The notes under the pieces: model-generated
The model's database searches: none
The model's input: only the letters and a program-made list of their open reading frames with translations
What the model was told of the DNA's origin: nothing
Source of the DNA: Tetracentron sinense
Taxonomy: Eukaryota; Streptophyta; Magnoliopsida; Trochodendrales; Trochodendraceae
Reading direction: 5' to 3'
NCBI GenBank assembly: GCA_015143295.1
Contig: CM026568.1
Span: forward strand, 17,986,607 to 18,050,606
Length of the DNA: 64,000 nt
Part shown: positions 23,200-35,690 of the stretch, in pieces
Layout: every line of letters begins with the position of its first letter
Numbering within the stretch: position 1 is the stretch's first letter
Translations under genes and position numbers: made by a program

Positions 23200-23700
23200 A
23201 TTGGACACGGGGTAATATATGAAGCGGACCTATGGGTCCACTAATCACTGCTCAATTAATTAATAGAAGCCATTAATTATGTTTACTAACTAATATGATT
23301 GTTTATTGGGAAGTGGTTTAAAACTCTCGCTAGTAAGAGCTGGACAAGTGAGTGTCAACCGTCAAGCCATAAGTGGAACTCATCATTTAAAGCATAGCCG
23401 GACATGGCGGCTCTTGATAGTAGGCAGGCTTACTGAAGGATCGAGGCAAAACTCTTGTCCCCTTTCCTAATAAGAAATCACTTTTCTAAGTGATGGGTGA
23501 TGGCTTCTCCTGTGACTTTTACTTATTCCATCTAAAATGCGCGAAACTTGGATCGGTGGAAGCCAAAGTCCACGAAGATTATCTCATTTCTTACGGGCAA
23601 TTCCCTTCTTTCGGTAAGCATCCTACTCCTTGAATAGATTTGTTTCTTTACTTTGGTTAGAATGAAAAAAGGGGGGAACATGTTTCATTGATTGGACCTT
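23200..23700. other. Segment unlike its surroundings, possible organelle-derived DNA
   Basis: Less AT-rich than its neighbours and free of repeats. Words such as GGCAGGCTTACTGAAGGATCGAGGC and TTCCCTTCTTTCGGTAAGCATCC resemble plant mitochondrial intergenic DNA by style only. This is an impression, not an alignment. Confidence 0.2.
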
Positions 23701-24493
23701 GCCCATTAGCTAGAAGAATTTTAAATCATTTTCCTTGTTTATTTTCCTAAAAAATTAAGGTTGATGATGTTGTTCTCAAAAGGGTAATAAACCTGTAATT
23801 GCAATCCCAAAAAATGGTCTCAGAAAAACTCGAACAGTGTAGCAACCTTTATTCCAGACATTTCCTGTACTCGAAAAATAGTTAAAAATTTGGTAGTTCG
23901 TGGGAAGTGAGGCGCAGGTTACGTTACTCTTTTTAAGATATTTCGTGCTCCCCACAAATGCAATGAGTTACTAGACATGATGTCTTCAGGATACAACAAC
24001 TCCACACAAATCTAATCCTGACAGTAGATGTGTACCTTCTACAGTCGTACACCTTACTTTGTTGCTTACCCAACAATTTCTCAAAATAAGTTCTCATAAA
24101 ATAAGAAAACAAAATAATAGAGAAACCTTTCTTATTACAACAAAAGGAAAATACATAATATATATATATAGAAAACTAATTAAGTTTTTTGGAATTCTAA
24201 AACAGTCACATTAGTGACTAGTAATTGTGACAATAATGCTTTGAAATATTTTCCACCATTAATGTCTTAAATAGCTATAATAAAATTAAATAAATTAATA
24301 TTTAATTTATTTTATTTAATTAATTTTGAATTACAATCACCCAAAGTAACACATTAGTGACTAGTAATTCAGACTCAACCTACCCTTTATTCTAGCTCCA
24401 ATTCTGTGTAACGACTAATTGGGGACAATCTATCTATCTCATCAAAATAAATTGCACACTGGATTCTCGATGTATGCGTCCCAACTCCCAATC

Positions 24494-24513
24494 GGGGGGG
24501 GGGGGGGGGGGGG
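24494..24513. repeat. Poly-G tract of 20 bases
   Basis: Uninterrupted G run. Similar homopolymers occur at 22799-22832 (C) and 50339-50359 (G). Confidence 0.95.
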
Positions 24514-24949
24514 ATATGTATAGAATTATAAAAAAGGTCTCCATCATGGGTCCACAAATGTAGTGGTATGAATTGCTAGTTCTCTAAACTTATTTCCTCG
24601 ATCCTTCAATTCGTTTCTCTTTCGGTTTTTTTTTTTGGGAGTCTTGTCTTTTTGTTTGTATAAGCTTCTTATCGGCAGAGTCCTAAACCGACTCTCATTT
24701 CTTTTCCAATTTATAAAAGGTTCCAAGTTTACTGTTAAGAGACATTCCATGGTAGAAAGCTAACCAAACCATGCATAGGGTTGGATCAATGAGAGAGGAA
24801 GCATCTCTCTACGAATACAAATATGTTCACTGTTCAGATAAATGTAATAAATATATGTGTTTCTCATCTATACCCATTCCTAACTATTCATCAAAGCAAA
24901 GTTATGGGTTAGTAGCTCTAAGGACAGCCACCAAGTTTGCTTTGGGGAA

Positions 24950-25136
24950 GGAATGGTTTTGCGCACAACCTAGTGGCGAAGGCCCTTGCCTTGAGCTCTC
25001 GGGGCTGTTTTGAAGTCAGACATTTGTCTGCTAGGGAGTGCAGACGTTTCATTTCTGAACGAGGCCCCAGGCCCTCTTAGATTGTTGTTCTGGTTTGTAG
25101 TTATAAATGATATCTTTAATTTAAAAAAAAAAAAAA
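24950..25136 (+). mobile_element. 3' scrap of an L1-type LINE with poly(A) tail
   Basis: From about 24962 one frame reads AHNLVAKALALSSRGC and continues to a TAG at about 25080. This is the end of the RNase H region and C-terminus of plant LINE ORF2. A 14-base A tract at 25122-25135 follows the UTR-like sequence. It is a severely 5'-truncated insertion. Confidence 0.65.
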
Positions 25137-26930
25137 GCAATTGTAATTTTCACATTTACTTTCAAAGCCCCACCTTTTAGTTTTCATACACCAATCCAAG
25201 TTGAGATCGTAGCTGATCAGAACCATATCGTGATCGCGACTACGTCTGCCAATTGAGATGTTGTGAATCGGGTGGAACACTGAGTTTTATTATGGGGCCT
25301 CGAATGAAGGTTGTATGATATAGAGTCAGGCGTCTCCCAGGTCACGTCCAACTACACCACCATTGTATACGCCACGGAAATTTTTTTCTAGGACCTAGTT
25401 CATTGGCGATTGCGTCTGTTTGTGTCCGTTGGTCGCTCGAATCAACCCCTCTCCCAAGCTCCGTCACTATTAGTACTAAAGGTTTTTTTTTTCTTTACAA
25501 TTTCAAGGGCCCCTGGGCCCTATGTGGCTCTGCCTCTGGTACCCGTCCAAACACCACCTACAACACCATATGCGACACCACAACTTCCCCTCCCCCTCCT
25601 CCTTCATTTAGCAACAACATGTTAGTAATGTATTTTTCTTAGAATTGTGTTGACATTTAGGGTGAGGAGCGGATTATTACTCAATAATCTGTACCTATTT
25701 AACAAGGGTTATTAATGCCCACCATTACTTCAAAGCTATTTGATGAGCAGCAACCCAAACTCGGGGCATTTTTACAAAAGGAAAGTTCAGCGAAACTGAA
25801 TAAACACCAACACCCATTCTAGGGGTATGATTCTTGCTTTGGGTGCAAGAGGTCCTTTCGTATTGCGATTGAGAGGACGAGAGAAATCTTCTCTTTTCTC
25901 CTTAGGTCTGATTCAATGAAGCTTCCAAATGACGTAAGAGAGAAGAAGGACTTTCCATTTCTTTATATACCATTGGAATTTTACCCATCATAAGAACAAA
26001 GGGCTGAAAGGAATCACACCAAAGATCTAACGGTCGTCAACTCTGACCATGTTATTATCTTTAATAACACTTAAGAGTCGTTGTTTGATCACTTTTCTTT
26101 AGTAGGACCCCTTAAACTTATTATTCTCTATTTACAGCAATACAATCCGAGTTTTGAAAACCTAAGGATTGTGTCGGACCACATGAGTTTTTATTTTATA
26201 AGAAAAACCTTAACAATCTTCCACTTGATCCAAGCAATCCTTAAATAAAATAAAAAGACTATTTAGATTGAACAACCTTAAATACATGAGTGACCACCCT
26301 TTTATTTTGAAAAATATTGCTGTTGAGAATTAAGTGTTCTTTAACTTTCACTCTGATTCAAAAGCACCATTAACGGTGATCATGAAAGCATATAACATCT
26401 ACTAATGTTCATTACTATGATGCAAGCCACTCCATGGTCAAACAGGTAATAATACTAATGTTTCCGAACGGTTCTTTATGGTGGCCAAGTATGGTGTGAT
26501 ATGGACTGTACATAACCTTATGTGATTAAAATATGTACATCCAAAAATTGTCCACGTTACATGAATTTAAGCATATGCATGTCATTCCGATACTTTATGA
26601 CAATCGTCATGTGAAGTCCATCACCTTGTATCCAGAATGAAGGCCTCAAATATGGTGCCAAACCATGTTTAGCCCAAGCAACTTGAGAGTTTTGTGCAGG
26701 GCTCTCGGACAAACTTGACATTAATGACATCCGTCATGTGAAATCCATCAGTTGATGTCTTTATCTTTTGCACGTGTAGTTCAAATACATAAAATAATCA
26801 ACTGATGCATCAATATTTAATTTGCATAACCATAACAATTCAATATTTGAGAGTGCAAAACAAGGACATGTAAATCATATAAATGACTGAAACATAAAGC
26901 AATAAACAAATACTCCCACTAAATAAAAGA
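25137..26930. other. No gene; probably flank or LTR of the decayed Copia element
   Basis: AT-rich sequence without convincing ORFs. Its position downstream (minus sense) of Copia RNase H remains and a purine-rich AGTGGGAGTATTT tract suggests that part is the old 3' LTR, but no matching 5' LTR was identified. Confidence 0.35.
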
Positions 26931-26934
26931 ATCA

Positions 26935-27412
26935 AATGATTCTAAAACTTTCACAGGAGTAACAAGTTCTTTAAAATTTCTAGTGGAGAATTCTTTAGTT
27001 AACGGGTTCACAATCAAAACCAAAATCAATAGAATTCATAGTCTTTAGCTCACTAATGAAATTGTTTGCCCAAATGGTCTGCTGCAAGGCCTCAAAACAT
27101 GTAACATATTCTGTATCCACAGTGGATGATGTCACCAAGGACTACTTGACACATCTCAATAAAATAATACCACAAGCTAACAAGAACACATAACCTGATG
27201 TGAATTTCAAATTGTCCTAACAAACAATAATACAGGATCTGAATAACCTACAACTTCTAGTTTAATACATCTTTTGCAAACCAACATGAAGTCCTTTGAG
27301 ATAACCTCAAACTACAGAAGTACAGACTCTGGTAATCTTGATACCCAAAATGTAACTTGTCTCCCTATATATCTCATATCAAAATTCTTTACCATACAAA
27401 AATTACAAATCT
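26935..27412 (-). pseudogene. Copia RNase H remnant
   Basis: On the minus strand one frame reads KFTSGYVFLLACGI, then SLVTSSTVDTEYVTCFEAL, then IWANNFISELK, interrupted by stops. Another frame gives VNPLTKEFSTRNFKEL. These are the TSGYVF, EAEY-like and DPLTK motifs of Ty1/Copia RNase H. A polypurine-like AGTGGGAGT follows. It belongs with the RT and gag scraps at 29500-30936 and is cut by the LINE at 27416-29450. Confidence 0.75.
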
Positions 27413-27415
27413 ACC

Positions 27416-29450
27416 CCCTTTTTTTTTTTTGGGGAAGAAAAGCCGGGGTTAGGCGGACCCCTACCTGCACTACCAAAAAAGGGGGGGAAAACTACATCCT
27501 CAAAACTTTACATCCTCGCACATCATCATGAACGAGTTTTGCTAGTAATATAGGGAAGCTATCGGGGTTGAGGCTGAGTTCCTCAACCCGAGTACACATC
27601 TTGGACAAGAAATCCGCCGCTCTATTTCCTTCCCTCGGAATAAAGTTAACTTCACAGGCTTCCATGCATGCCCTATAGCGCTCGATAGAGGAGAGAAGGG
27701 CCTCTTCCTTCCACGGCCACAAACAGTTATTTTGAACACAATTTACCGCCCAAGAGGAGTTTGATTCTATGCGAATTTTTCGAATCCCCCGCTGATATGC
27801 CTCCTCTAAGCCCCTCCTTATAGCCATGATTTCCATAGATATCACCGAGCCTTCCGCCATACCTCCAGCCATAGCCCATAACGGTTTCCCATCAGCTGCA
27901 TGACAGAGACACCCATACCCTCCAAAAGTGGCTCTCCACGACCCATCAGTATTTAGAACTACCCAATCACGATCGGGAGGAGTCCACTTAATCCATTGAA
28001 TCCGCTTCGGGGTCCAAACAGATTGCTGTCCCCACTGTTGAGTGATGCTTCTGTGCACTTCGTTGTCTTCCTTCGGCACCTTCCAATCAATCTTCGTAGT
28101 CACATCACCCCTGATAAGTTGAACAATGCTGGAAGGGGTTTGATACTCTCGATTGAAGGCCCTTCTATTCCGCTCAGCCCACACATGGTACACGAACGCA
28201 CAAAAAGTTAACCGTCTAATATGAGCTATAAAGGACTTTCCTTTGGACTTACGCGCAAACCAGTTCACTGCCGCTCTCCATCTCTCAAAAGTTCGCCTCC
28301 TAAGCAAAAGCAATGCCAAAACAAAGGTCCATATTTCACTAGTAAAGGAGCATAAACAGAATAGGTGATCCTGGTTTTCGTCATCTCTTGAGCAAAGAAC
28401 ACAAAAAGCTGAAGTGATCACACCCCAGCTCAATAGCTTATCTTGAGTTTGGAGGGCAGCTCTCATCGCCATCCAAGTGATGAAAGAATGCCTGGGGATG
28501 TTATTAGCGAACCACACAATATGGTGCCATCGCACTTCAGGCTGGGTATTACGAAGGACATGCCAAGCTGATTTTATAGAAAACTTCCCATTAGAAGTAG
28601 CTTTCCACACCACCTGATCATCACGGTGATTCCCAAGGGTCTGAATATTGGGAAGGTCTGCCCAAGCTTCATACAAGCTCAGGTCTGAGGGGAGATGGAT
28701 ACTCCACTCGCCATTTGACCGAACCGCACTGACCGTGTCGAGAAGCGGAATAACATTCATAGCACGTTGCTGCTCTCGGACCAGGTGCAGAAGGACCCCT
28801 TTCGGGTGCCATGGATCATGCCAGAACCGAGTTGTTTCACCATTCCCAATCTGGTGAAGCACTTGGGCCACGGCTTGGGCGCGACTCTTGAGGATACTCC
28901 TAACACTCCAAGAGATGGAGGTCGGAACTTTCATAGTCCAGATAGAACTCTTCTTTAAAAACCGATTACCAAACCACTGCACCCATAGGGACTTCTCTCC
29001 ACTCGCAATTTCCCAGACTCTTCTTGTAAGCAAGCTAGAGTTCCAAGTCTGAGTATCCCTCACAGAAAAACCCCCTTCCGAGAAGGGCATGCATATGCTA
29101 GACCAAGCCACCTTGTTTTTCTTATAATTCATTGTCGTTCCAGACCAAAGAAAGTTGGCAAAGGAGCGGTTGATGTACTTCACCGAAGTCTGCGGTAACC
29201 AAAAAATGCTACACCAGTGCAGGAGAAAACTGGATAGCGTGCTTCTAATCAACTCAAGACGCCTTGCGTAAGACAGGACCCTGTTTTTCCATGATCCGAT
29301 GCGAGCCTGGATTTTTTCGATGAGAGGGTAGCAGTCCCGGTGGCTCAAACGCGTAGAGACAAGGGGTAATCCGAGGTACTTGATTGGGAGGGCTCCGATC
29401 CATTGACCTTGAAGTATATGCGCCGATCCAAGTAAATCACTACTTCAAGT
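27416..29450 (-). mobile_element. 5'-truncated L1-type LINE, ORF2 C-terminal half
   Basis: One minus-strand frame is open from about 29450 to the stop at 27492 (about 650 residues); no genuine ATG is near its start. Counting from the leucine codon at 29348, it starts just past the end of the RT domain (KYLGLPL lies just upstream). It has a zf-RVT zinc region at about 250-340 (CVLC...DHLFCLC) and a plant-type RNase H at about 462-585 (NTDGSW, SMEIMAI, EGNRAADFL). The third RNase H acidic residue, normally in ESDS, is Asn here (ESNS). The 3' end has a short UTR and an A-tract (27420-27430 on the plus strand as T). It lies inside the decayed Copia pol region. Confidence 0.85.
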
Positions 29451-29499
29451 TCACAATTCAAATTGTCACAAGAGTCACAATTACCCTGAGATAAATCAA

Positions 29500-29720
29500 C
29501 CTTCACCCAGTGACCGAGCTTCACCCAGTGACCGAGGAATTAACAGGTAATGAGATTAGTTTCCAAACAAAATATATTTTCATAGATTTTAATTCCTCTT
29601 TCATTGCATCCAGCCACTCAAGAGAGTTCTCACTATTCACAACATCTAGAAAATTGGTAAAATCTTCTAGAAGTAACTGGTGTCGGTTTGCAATAAAACT
29701 AATGCAATAAAATCAACAAA
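29500..29720 (-). pseudogene. Copia reverse transcriptase N-terminal remnant
   Basis: The minus strand encodes SLEWLDAMKEELKSM followed by VWKLISLP, the start of the Copia RT domain (WxxAMxEEL...W.L..LP). A stop follows within a small duplication (TTCACCCAGTGACCGAG twice). The rest of RT is missing, replaced by the LINE. Confidence 0.7.
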
Positions 29721-29949
29721 CATACACAACAAGGATGATATAAAATATGAGTCCAAAGTTAGCTAATAAAGATTATCCACTAATATACTACTACCAATTG
29801 TCTGAAAAATATGTCTAATGGAGTGTGTTCTCTTCTCAAGGATAAAACTAAACAATATCCAATCTAAAATAAATAATATCTCGCCTAAACAACGATACAA
29901 TGAAAGTATTATCTAATAGTAAAAACATAAATAAAGTTTAATACTAATC

Positions 29950-30936
29950 AGCAAGTTTCAACAGCCTCCACCATTGTTGGTGTAGAGTTCTCCCAAAAAA
30001 TTGCAGCTTCTCAGCCTTGGCGCTTCGTCGATGAATGAACTCCTTTATTCTTCATGCACCAAGCTTTATATTTGAAACAATCTCTTTTCATGTGACATGT
30101 TTCCCCTTGCAGAAGAAATACTCAATCTCTTCTGGTTCTTCAGTATTATCCTTTCTTTGAAATTGATGTCTCGAATTCTGTCCTAAATTATGTCCTGAAC
30201 TCTGTCCTGAATTATGACCTGAACTCTGTCATTGCCAGAAATTCCGTGAATTAGGCTTCTTGAACCTTTTAGTCTTAAAATTTTTCATGCTACAGGAATT
30301 CACAGCCAAGTTCACAGACTCAGCTTTCAAACGCTTCATGCACTCTTCCTCAATAACACACACAACTATCAGCTTATGTAGGTCCCACTTCCTATCATGG
30401 GCATTATAATTAACCTTAAAAACATCAAAGGATTGAGGAAGTGAAGCTACACCCAAATGCCCTATGAGGTTGTCCTCAATGGTCAACTCCAGCTCTTTAA
30501 GAGAGATAATTAACTCAGATATCTTCAAGATGTGCTCCCGAACATTTCCAGCACCATCATACTTCAATGAAATCAACTGAGTTAGACAAGAGTACTGACG
30601 AGACCTAACAGACCCCATAAATTACTTCTTGATAGTCTCAAGAAGAACCTTAACAGTATCAACAATAGGAATACCACCCATGATGACTTTTAGAACAGAA
30701 CCCCTAATGATCATCATGACTGCCTTTCTCCCACTTCGAATACAAGGGCCTATCTGAGTCTGAAGACTTAGCAGTGGGAGCAATTGACTTTTCTTCCAAG
30801 AGGAAAAATTATAATCAAGGCAACCCAGAATTATATCCAGCTGCATCCTCCAAGAACTATAGTTTGAAGCATTCAGAGGCTCAATCACAGTCAAATGTTT
30901 ATGAACAACAGATCCGTCCATATCTGAAAATGTCAT
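29950..30936 (-). pseudogene. Copia gag pseudogene with damaged zinc knuckle
   Basis: The minus strand from an ATG at about 30936 encodes LNASNYSSWRMQLDIILGCL, typical of Copia gag (UBN2-like). A second piece (30618-30229) covers the rest of gag (LTQLISLKYDGAGNVREHILKI). Frameshifts near 30790 and 30690 and a stop near 30622 break it. At about 30115-30050 the CCHC knuckle is recognisable but its first Cys codon is TAT (Tyr) and a base is lost after the His. It forms one element with the scraps at 26935-27412 and 29500-29720. Confidence 0.8.
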
Positions 30937-31019
30937 TGTTTTCTATGTTATGGTATATCTAACAAATTATTGCACAAATAATAATAATAATTTACTTTAT
31001 ACTTGTTCATGCATTACTT

Positions 31020-31530
31020 TACTTAAACTTTATCATTATAATCCAGTCTAGGGGTTAAGCCGGATAGCTAAAGTGGTTTATTTTAAGAATGCTTACTTCC
31101 ACTTTACGGGATAGGTGGGTGCATCATCTAATCACACTTTTGGGCAAGAAATTTTGACATGCAATTTACATCCCAATTGGAGACAACAGTCGCGCACATA
31201 ACTGATTTATCACATTTTGGATTGATCGGGAGACTTCCACACCTTTGGGCAAGAGGGTTATCCTTTTCTCACCATCACGCACAAATCATTCTGTCCTACT
31301 CAATCTACTTGAAGTCCCTAGACACCTTTGGGCAATACTAGTTATTCAATGCAGGTGAGTACAAACTTGTAGTCTAAATTCGAAGGTCCATAACCTCCTA
31401 TAGGACGGTTACCTTTGGGCAAGACAATCTAACCTATTTCAGTTATGTCCATTCGAATTACTGCCTTACAGATCAAACCCAAATCCCACAGGATGATCTA
31501 AACCTTAGTTTCTGATATTAATTTGGGTTA
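31020..31530 (-). other. Probable leader and primer-binding region of the decayed Copia
   Basis: Lies just upstream of gag in minus sense. The word TTTGGGCAA recurs four times about 110-120 bp apart (31139, 31242, 31327, 31412). Near 31515 the minus strand reads TTAATATCAGAAAC, a possible decayed TGGTATCAGAGC (tRNA-Met) primer site. Confidence 0.4.
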
Positions 31531-31699
31531 AAGTATCAAATTCTTCCTTTATTTAATATCAAAATCATAAGAAAATGATGTCCATGCACTAAAACAACTC
31601 TTTACAATGCTCAGAAGTCCAAATGGACCCCCAAAACGGAATCACAGCACCCAAAAACCTCAAGAATGATAAGACACTCGACCCTAGATGTGTCCTAGG

Positions 31700-32330
31700 G
31701 ACGTGTCATGCGTAAGGGACACACCCTACAAGTGACACATGCGCCTCATGCGCAGGAATTGCGCACCAGCGTGGGGGTTAGCATCTCACATGCGGATTGT
31801 GCGTCAAGTACGTGCGATTCGACATGAACCACGCGGTCCGGTCTGGGATGTGACTCCGTCTGGCCTGGCTCAACCATCGATCCGGTCTGGTCGAACCGGT
31901 TCGGTCCAGGTTAGCCGGAGCGGGTCATATCCTTGTCGGGTTAACCCTATTCAGTCGGGTCCGGGTTCAGATATGGGTCGGGTCAACCCCTATTGATCTC
32001 AGATTGGGGCATGCCTAGTTCGGGTCCTGGTCGGGTTTGGATATGGATTTGGGTTGGCGGTCGGGTCAATCATTTGGGTTGACCCTTGAGGGCCACCTTC
32101 TCAACCTGAAAACTATATATATATATTTTAATTTCAAAACCCTAATAACCATATATTGGTTCCCCTTTTTTGGGTCCCTACTGGCCATCTTACCGGCAGC
32201 CGTCGGTGCCAAACCGACGGCCTAACTCCGGCGAGCAAAACCCTATCGCCGGTAGCCCCTTCTAGCAATGGACAACGATAGAATCGCCGTCCAACTGAAA
32301 CCATTAAAAAACCCAAACTTTTTTTGTTTT
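31700..32330. repeat. GC-rich low-complexity region of GGTCGGGT/CCGGTCTGG words
   Basis: Many variants of CGGGTCGGGTT and GGTTCGGTCC over about 400 bp, followed by an (AT)n tract and a GCCGTCGG/CCGACGGC inverted pair (32198-32222). It is unlike the AT-rich surroundings and may be part of the old Copia LTR. It does not code. Confidence 0.5.
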
Positions 32331-32829
32331 TTTTGTCTTTTGTTTTTCTCTTTTTTCTGGTTTACTATCAATCTGATTCACTCAAATCGTTAAATCTTGA
32401 TCACTCAAATTCAAAAATTAATACAAACTATTTATCTGATTTACTTTGATTACCAATCAGTTAGATCAATAAAAATTGATTATAAAATCCAAAAATCAAT
32501 CTAGATTATGAAACTTAATTTATGGTGAGATTTGCCGACCTAGGAAAGGTGAGGGTCTGAACCTAAAATCGCTTGTTCAAGTGAATAAGGCTTTACTAGG
32601 TAAATGAGTCTGAAGATTTGGAGAGGAAAGAGAGAGTTTATGGCGTGCCGTTATTGTGGCCAAACATGGTGAGCTCTCATGTTTGGCTCCGAGAAGGTCA
32701 AGGGGTCTCATGGGGTGGGGTTTTTGAAGGGGATTATGACTGTTGCTAGTTTCGTTGTGCCATTTAAGGTAGGTTGTGGTTTGGAGGTTAGATACTGGAA
32801 GGATGGGTAGTGCGGCTTAGTGAAACTTC

Positions 32830-33215
32830 AAGATGATTTTTGGTAGTTTTTTATTTTGATCGGAAAATAGCATATGTAATATAATAGAAAAAAGAAGCCA
32901 TCCATCTCTAGGTTCAGTAATAGTAAACTCCAAAGAACAAAACGGAAATGAAAAGCAAGAATACAAGAACCCCCAATTAAGATTTGGAGAACTTTGTTAC
33001 TATGGAGATAAACTCGAAGGGGTCCCCCCTCACTCTTGATAGAACACCAAACTGAGACTAGCAATCGAGCCCGAGCCTGGATCAGCGAGATAGGCAAAGA
33101 TGAATTCTCGAACATTCTCCTATTCATCTCCTTAATAAGGCCCATGTAATCATCCCGAGAAGAAGAGGCCAAACTACACTTGCTGGAGCTGAAAAAAATA
33201 CTGCTAGCCAACTAG
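32830..33215 (-). pseudogene. LINE ORF2 C-terminal scrap
   Basis: The minus strand reads EMNRRMFENSSLPISLIQ then RLLVSVWCSIK, aligning with the C-terminal RNRRxFE...W C region of L1-type ORF2 and with the scrap at 36740-37200. A frameshift separates it from a preceding PLLLGMITWALL-like piece. Confidence 0.6.
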
Positions 33216-34057
33216 CTAATAAGATCCGAAAGGATATGAGAAAGATCCAGGAGATGCAAAGATAGGAAAGGAAATAGGGTCAAACTTATTTCGCTACCGG
33301 GCAGTGCAATAATAAATGCCTCTGCTAGAAGGCACATATATCACCTGTTAGCTAAACACCAACCTCTATACATGAGATGATTGTACTTAGAATTTTATTC
33401 AAAACCATTGTTCATTAGAAAAAAGATACCTTAGATGGAACTGACAAGAACCACACCGCCTAATAAGGAAAAGGCAGAGAAGGCCCAGCTTGCAAGCTTT
33501 GCAAAAAGACTCACTGAGAACCGCCCCTTGTTGTCCGGGGACCATACCCGACTATCCCTAAGGAGATGATAGTATTTTCCTTCTAGCTAAGGATAGGGAA
33601 GCCTTAGTAGAGGACTATTTTCAGATGTGATGTTGGGGTGGTGTGATGTCTTAAGTTGATATGTGACCTAAATAATTGGGAAGTGGAGGTCTTTTATGTT
33701 AGAGCTCCTAGAATCTTCTCACGTGAGTACTCAGGGCAGAGATATTAGAGTTTGGTCTAGAGACAATAATGAACGATTCTTAGTATAATTACTGTTATAG
33801 TCATTTGAGTTAGGTCCTTCTGGTTCATTTATGTGATATAGCGATCTTTTTTAAAAAGATTTTAAAAAAGGACTAGCCCGGGTATTCTCCACATTAATAT
33901 GCATAAAACATACTAATATGGTGAATATCGAGTCGGCACCAATCATTGAGTTGTGGTGTGATTGTTCACCGAAATTCATTTCTTTTTTTTGGAAAATATG
34001 GGCAATGTGAAACCGAGGTGAGATTCTAGGAAGGGAGGTTTTATTGTGATTCAGGGA
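33216..34057. other. No gene or clear repeat seen
   Basis: Intergenic sequence with only short ORFs. Confidence 0.4.
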
Positions 34058-34631
34058 AGGTGTTAAGTACCTCAAATCACCCGTCTAAGGATGGTAACCT
34101 ATGCTTTCAAAATTCCCTAAGAGTTTATTTAAAAGATCGGATTGAAAAAAAAAGTAATAAGACTCTAATTTAACTTGTATAAAAGGACTCCAGATCATTT
34201 TTGAAAGTTTAGAAAAAAAAGATGGGGAAACCTAAGTATCAAAAGAATGGACATTATTACGACTCTAATATAAAGAGATTAGACATCGTCATAATGCATG
34301 CAAATGATAGAATTTTGAAAAGCGTGACCATATTCTAAAAATCGGTATAATGAAGGTGTTAGGTACCTCAAATCACCCGTCTAAGGACGGTAAACTATGC
34401 TTTCAAAATCCCTAAGAGTTTATTTAAAAGATCGGCTTGAAAAAAAAAAGTAATAAGACTCTAATTTAACTTGTATAAAAGGACTCTAGATCATTTTTGA
34501 AAGTTTAGAAAAAAAAGATGGGGAAACCTAAGTCTAAAAAGAATGAACATTATTACGACTCTAATATAGGGAGATTAGACATCGTCATAATGCATGCAAA
34601 TGATAGAATTTTGAAAAGCGTGACCATGTTC
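34058..34631. repeat. Direct duplication of about 287 bp
   Basis: 34058-34344 and 34345-34631 are near-identical direct copies (AGGTGTTARGTACCTCAAATC through CATGCAAATGATAGAATTTTG). Each copy ends in one unit of the array at 34545-35260. Confidence 0.85.
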
Positions 34632-35260
34632 TAAAAAAATAGACATTATAATGACTTTAATCTAGGGAGATTAGACATCGCCATAAATGCATGCAAATGA
34701 TGGAATTTTGAAAAGAGTGACTAAAAAAAATGAGCATTATAATGACTCTAATCTAGGGAGATTAGACATCGCTATAATACATGCAAGGAATGAAATTTTT
34801 TAAAAGAGTGACTTAAAAAAAATGAGCATTATAACGATTCTAATCTAAGGAGATTAGATATCGATATAATGCATGCAAATGATGGAATTTTGAAGAGAGT
34901 GACTTAAAAAAAATTGAGCATTATAATGACTCTAATCTAAGGAGATTAGACATCGTTATAATGCATGTAAGGGATGATATATATTTTTTTAAATAATGGA
35001 AATGCCCTAAAAAAATGAGCATTATAACGACTCTAATCTAGAGAGATTAGACATCGACATAATGCATGCAAATGATGGAGTTTTGAAGAGAGTGACTATG
35101 TCAAAAAAAATGAGCATCATAACGACTCGACACAATGCATGCAAATGATTGAATTTTGAAAAGAGTGACTAAAAACAAATGAATATTATAACAACCTCTA
35201 ATCTAGAGAGATTAGACATCATTATAATGCATGCAAATGATGAAATTTTGAAAAGCTCCT
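34545..35260. repeat. Degenerate tandem array, about 8 units of 70-100 bp
   Basis: Units contain GAGCATTATAACGACTCTAAT, then AGATTAGACATCG, ATAATGCATGCAAATGATGG, TTTTGAAAAGAGTGAC and an A-tract. TCTAATCTAGGGAGATTAGA within each unit is a near-perfect hairpin (TCTAATC...GATTAGA). One unit (near 35115) has lost the hairpin. There is no ORF. Confidence 0.85.
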
Positions 35261-35279
35261 ATGTATCTAAATATAAAGG

Positions 35280-35690
35280 GAATATCCTCATTCTCCCATT
35301 TTTCACAAAGAGTCCCAATTCGGTGAAACATGTCGTAGGGGATCTTTAATGAATTTAGGAAGAAGAAAAATATATCAAAACTCAAATGTTTGAAAACTAC
35401 GAGATTGAAGCAAGGGTTTTAAAACTAGGGAGGATCTCTATATCTCTATTTCTCACAAAGAGCCCCAATTCAACAAAACTCGTTATAGGGGATCCTTAGT
35501 GAGTTTTTGGAGAAAGGAGAGGCAGGTTTTTTTTTCAACAATTTGGGTCATATTATATAAAGTTAAGGAAAACAAGAAAAAAAAAAGGGTTCTAAAATAC
35601 CTAAGGGTTCCTACCCCTCTTTCTTCTATTTGGAGGCTCCTAATCGACGAAACGTGTCATAGGAGAGTCCAAACTATCTAGAGAAAGAGG
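35280..35690. repeat. Three diverged copies of a segment of about 165 bp
   Basis: The motif CACAAAGAG(T/C)CCCAATTC...AACATGTCGTAGGGGATC recurs near 35305, 35455 and 35630 with increasing divergence. Confidence 0.6.

Noticed and set aside
25403-25642. Pro/Thr-rich ORFs near 25.4-25.6 kb
   Set aside because: Two overlapping frames of a low-complexity stretch; no conserved domain and no splice structure.
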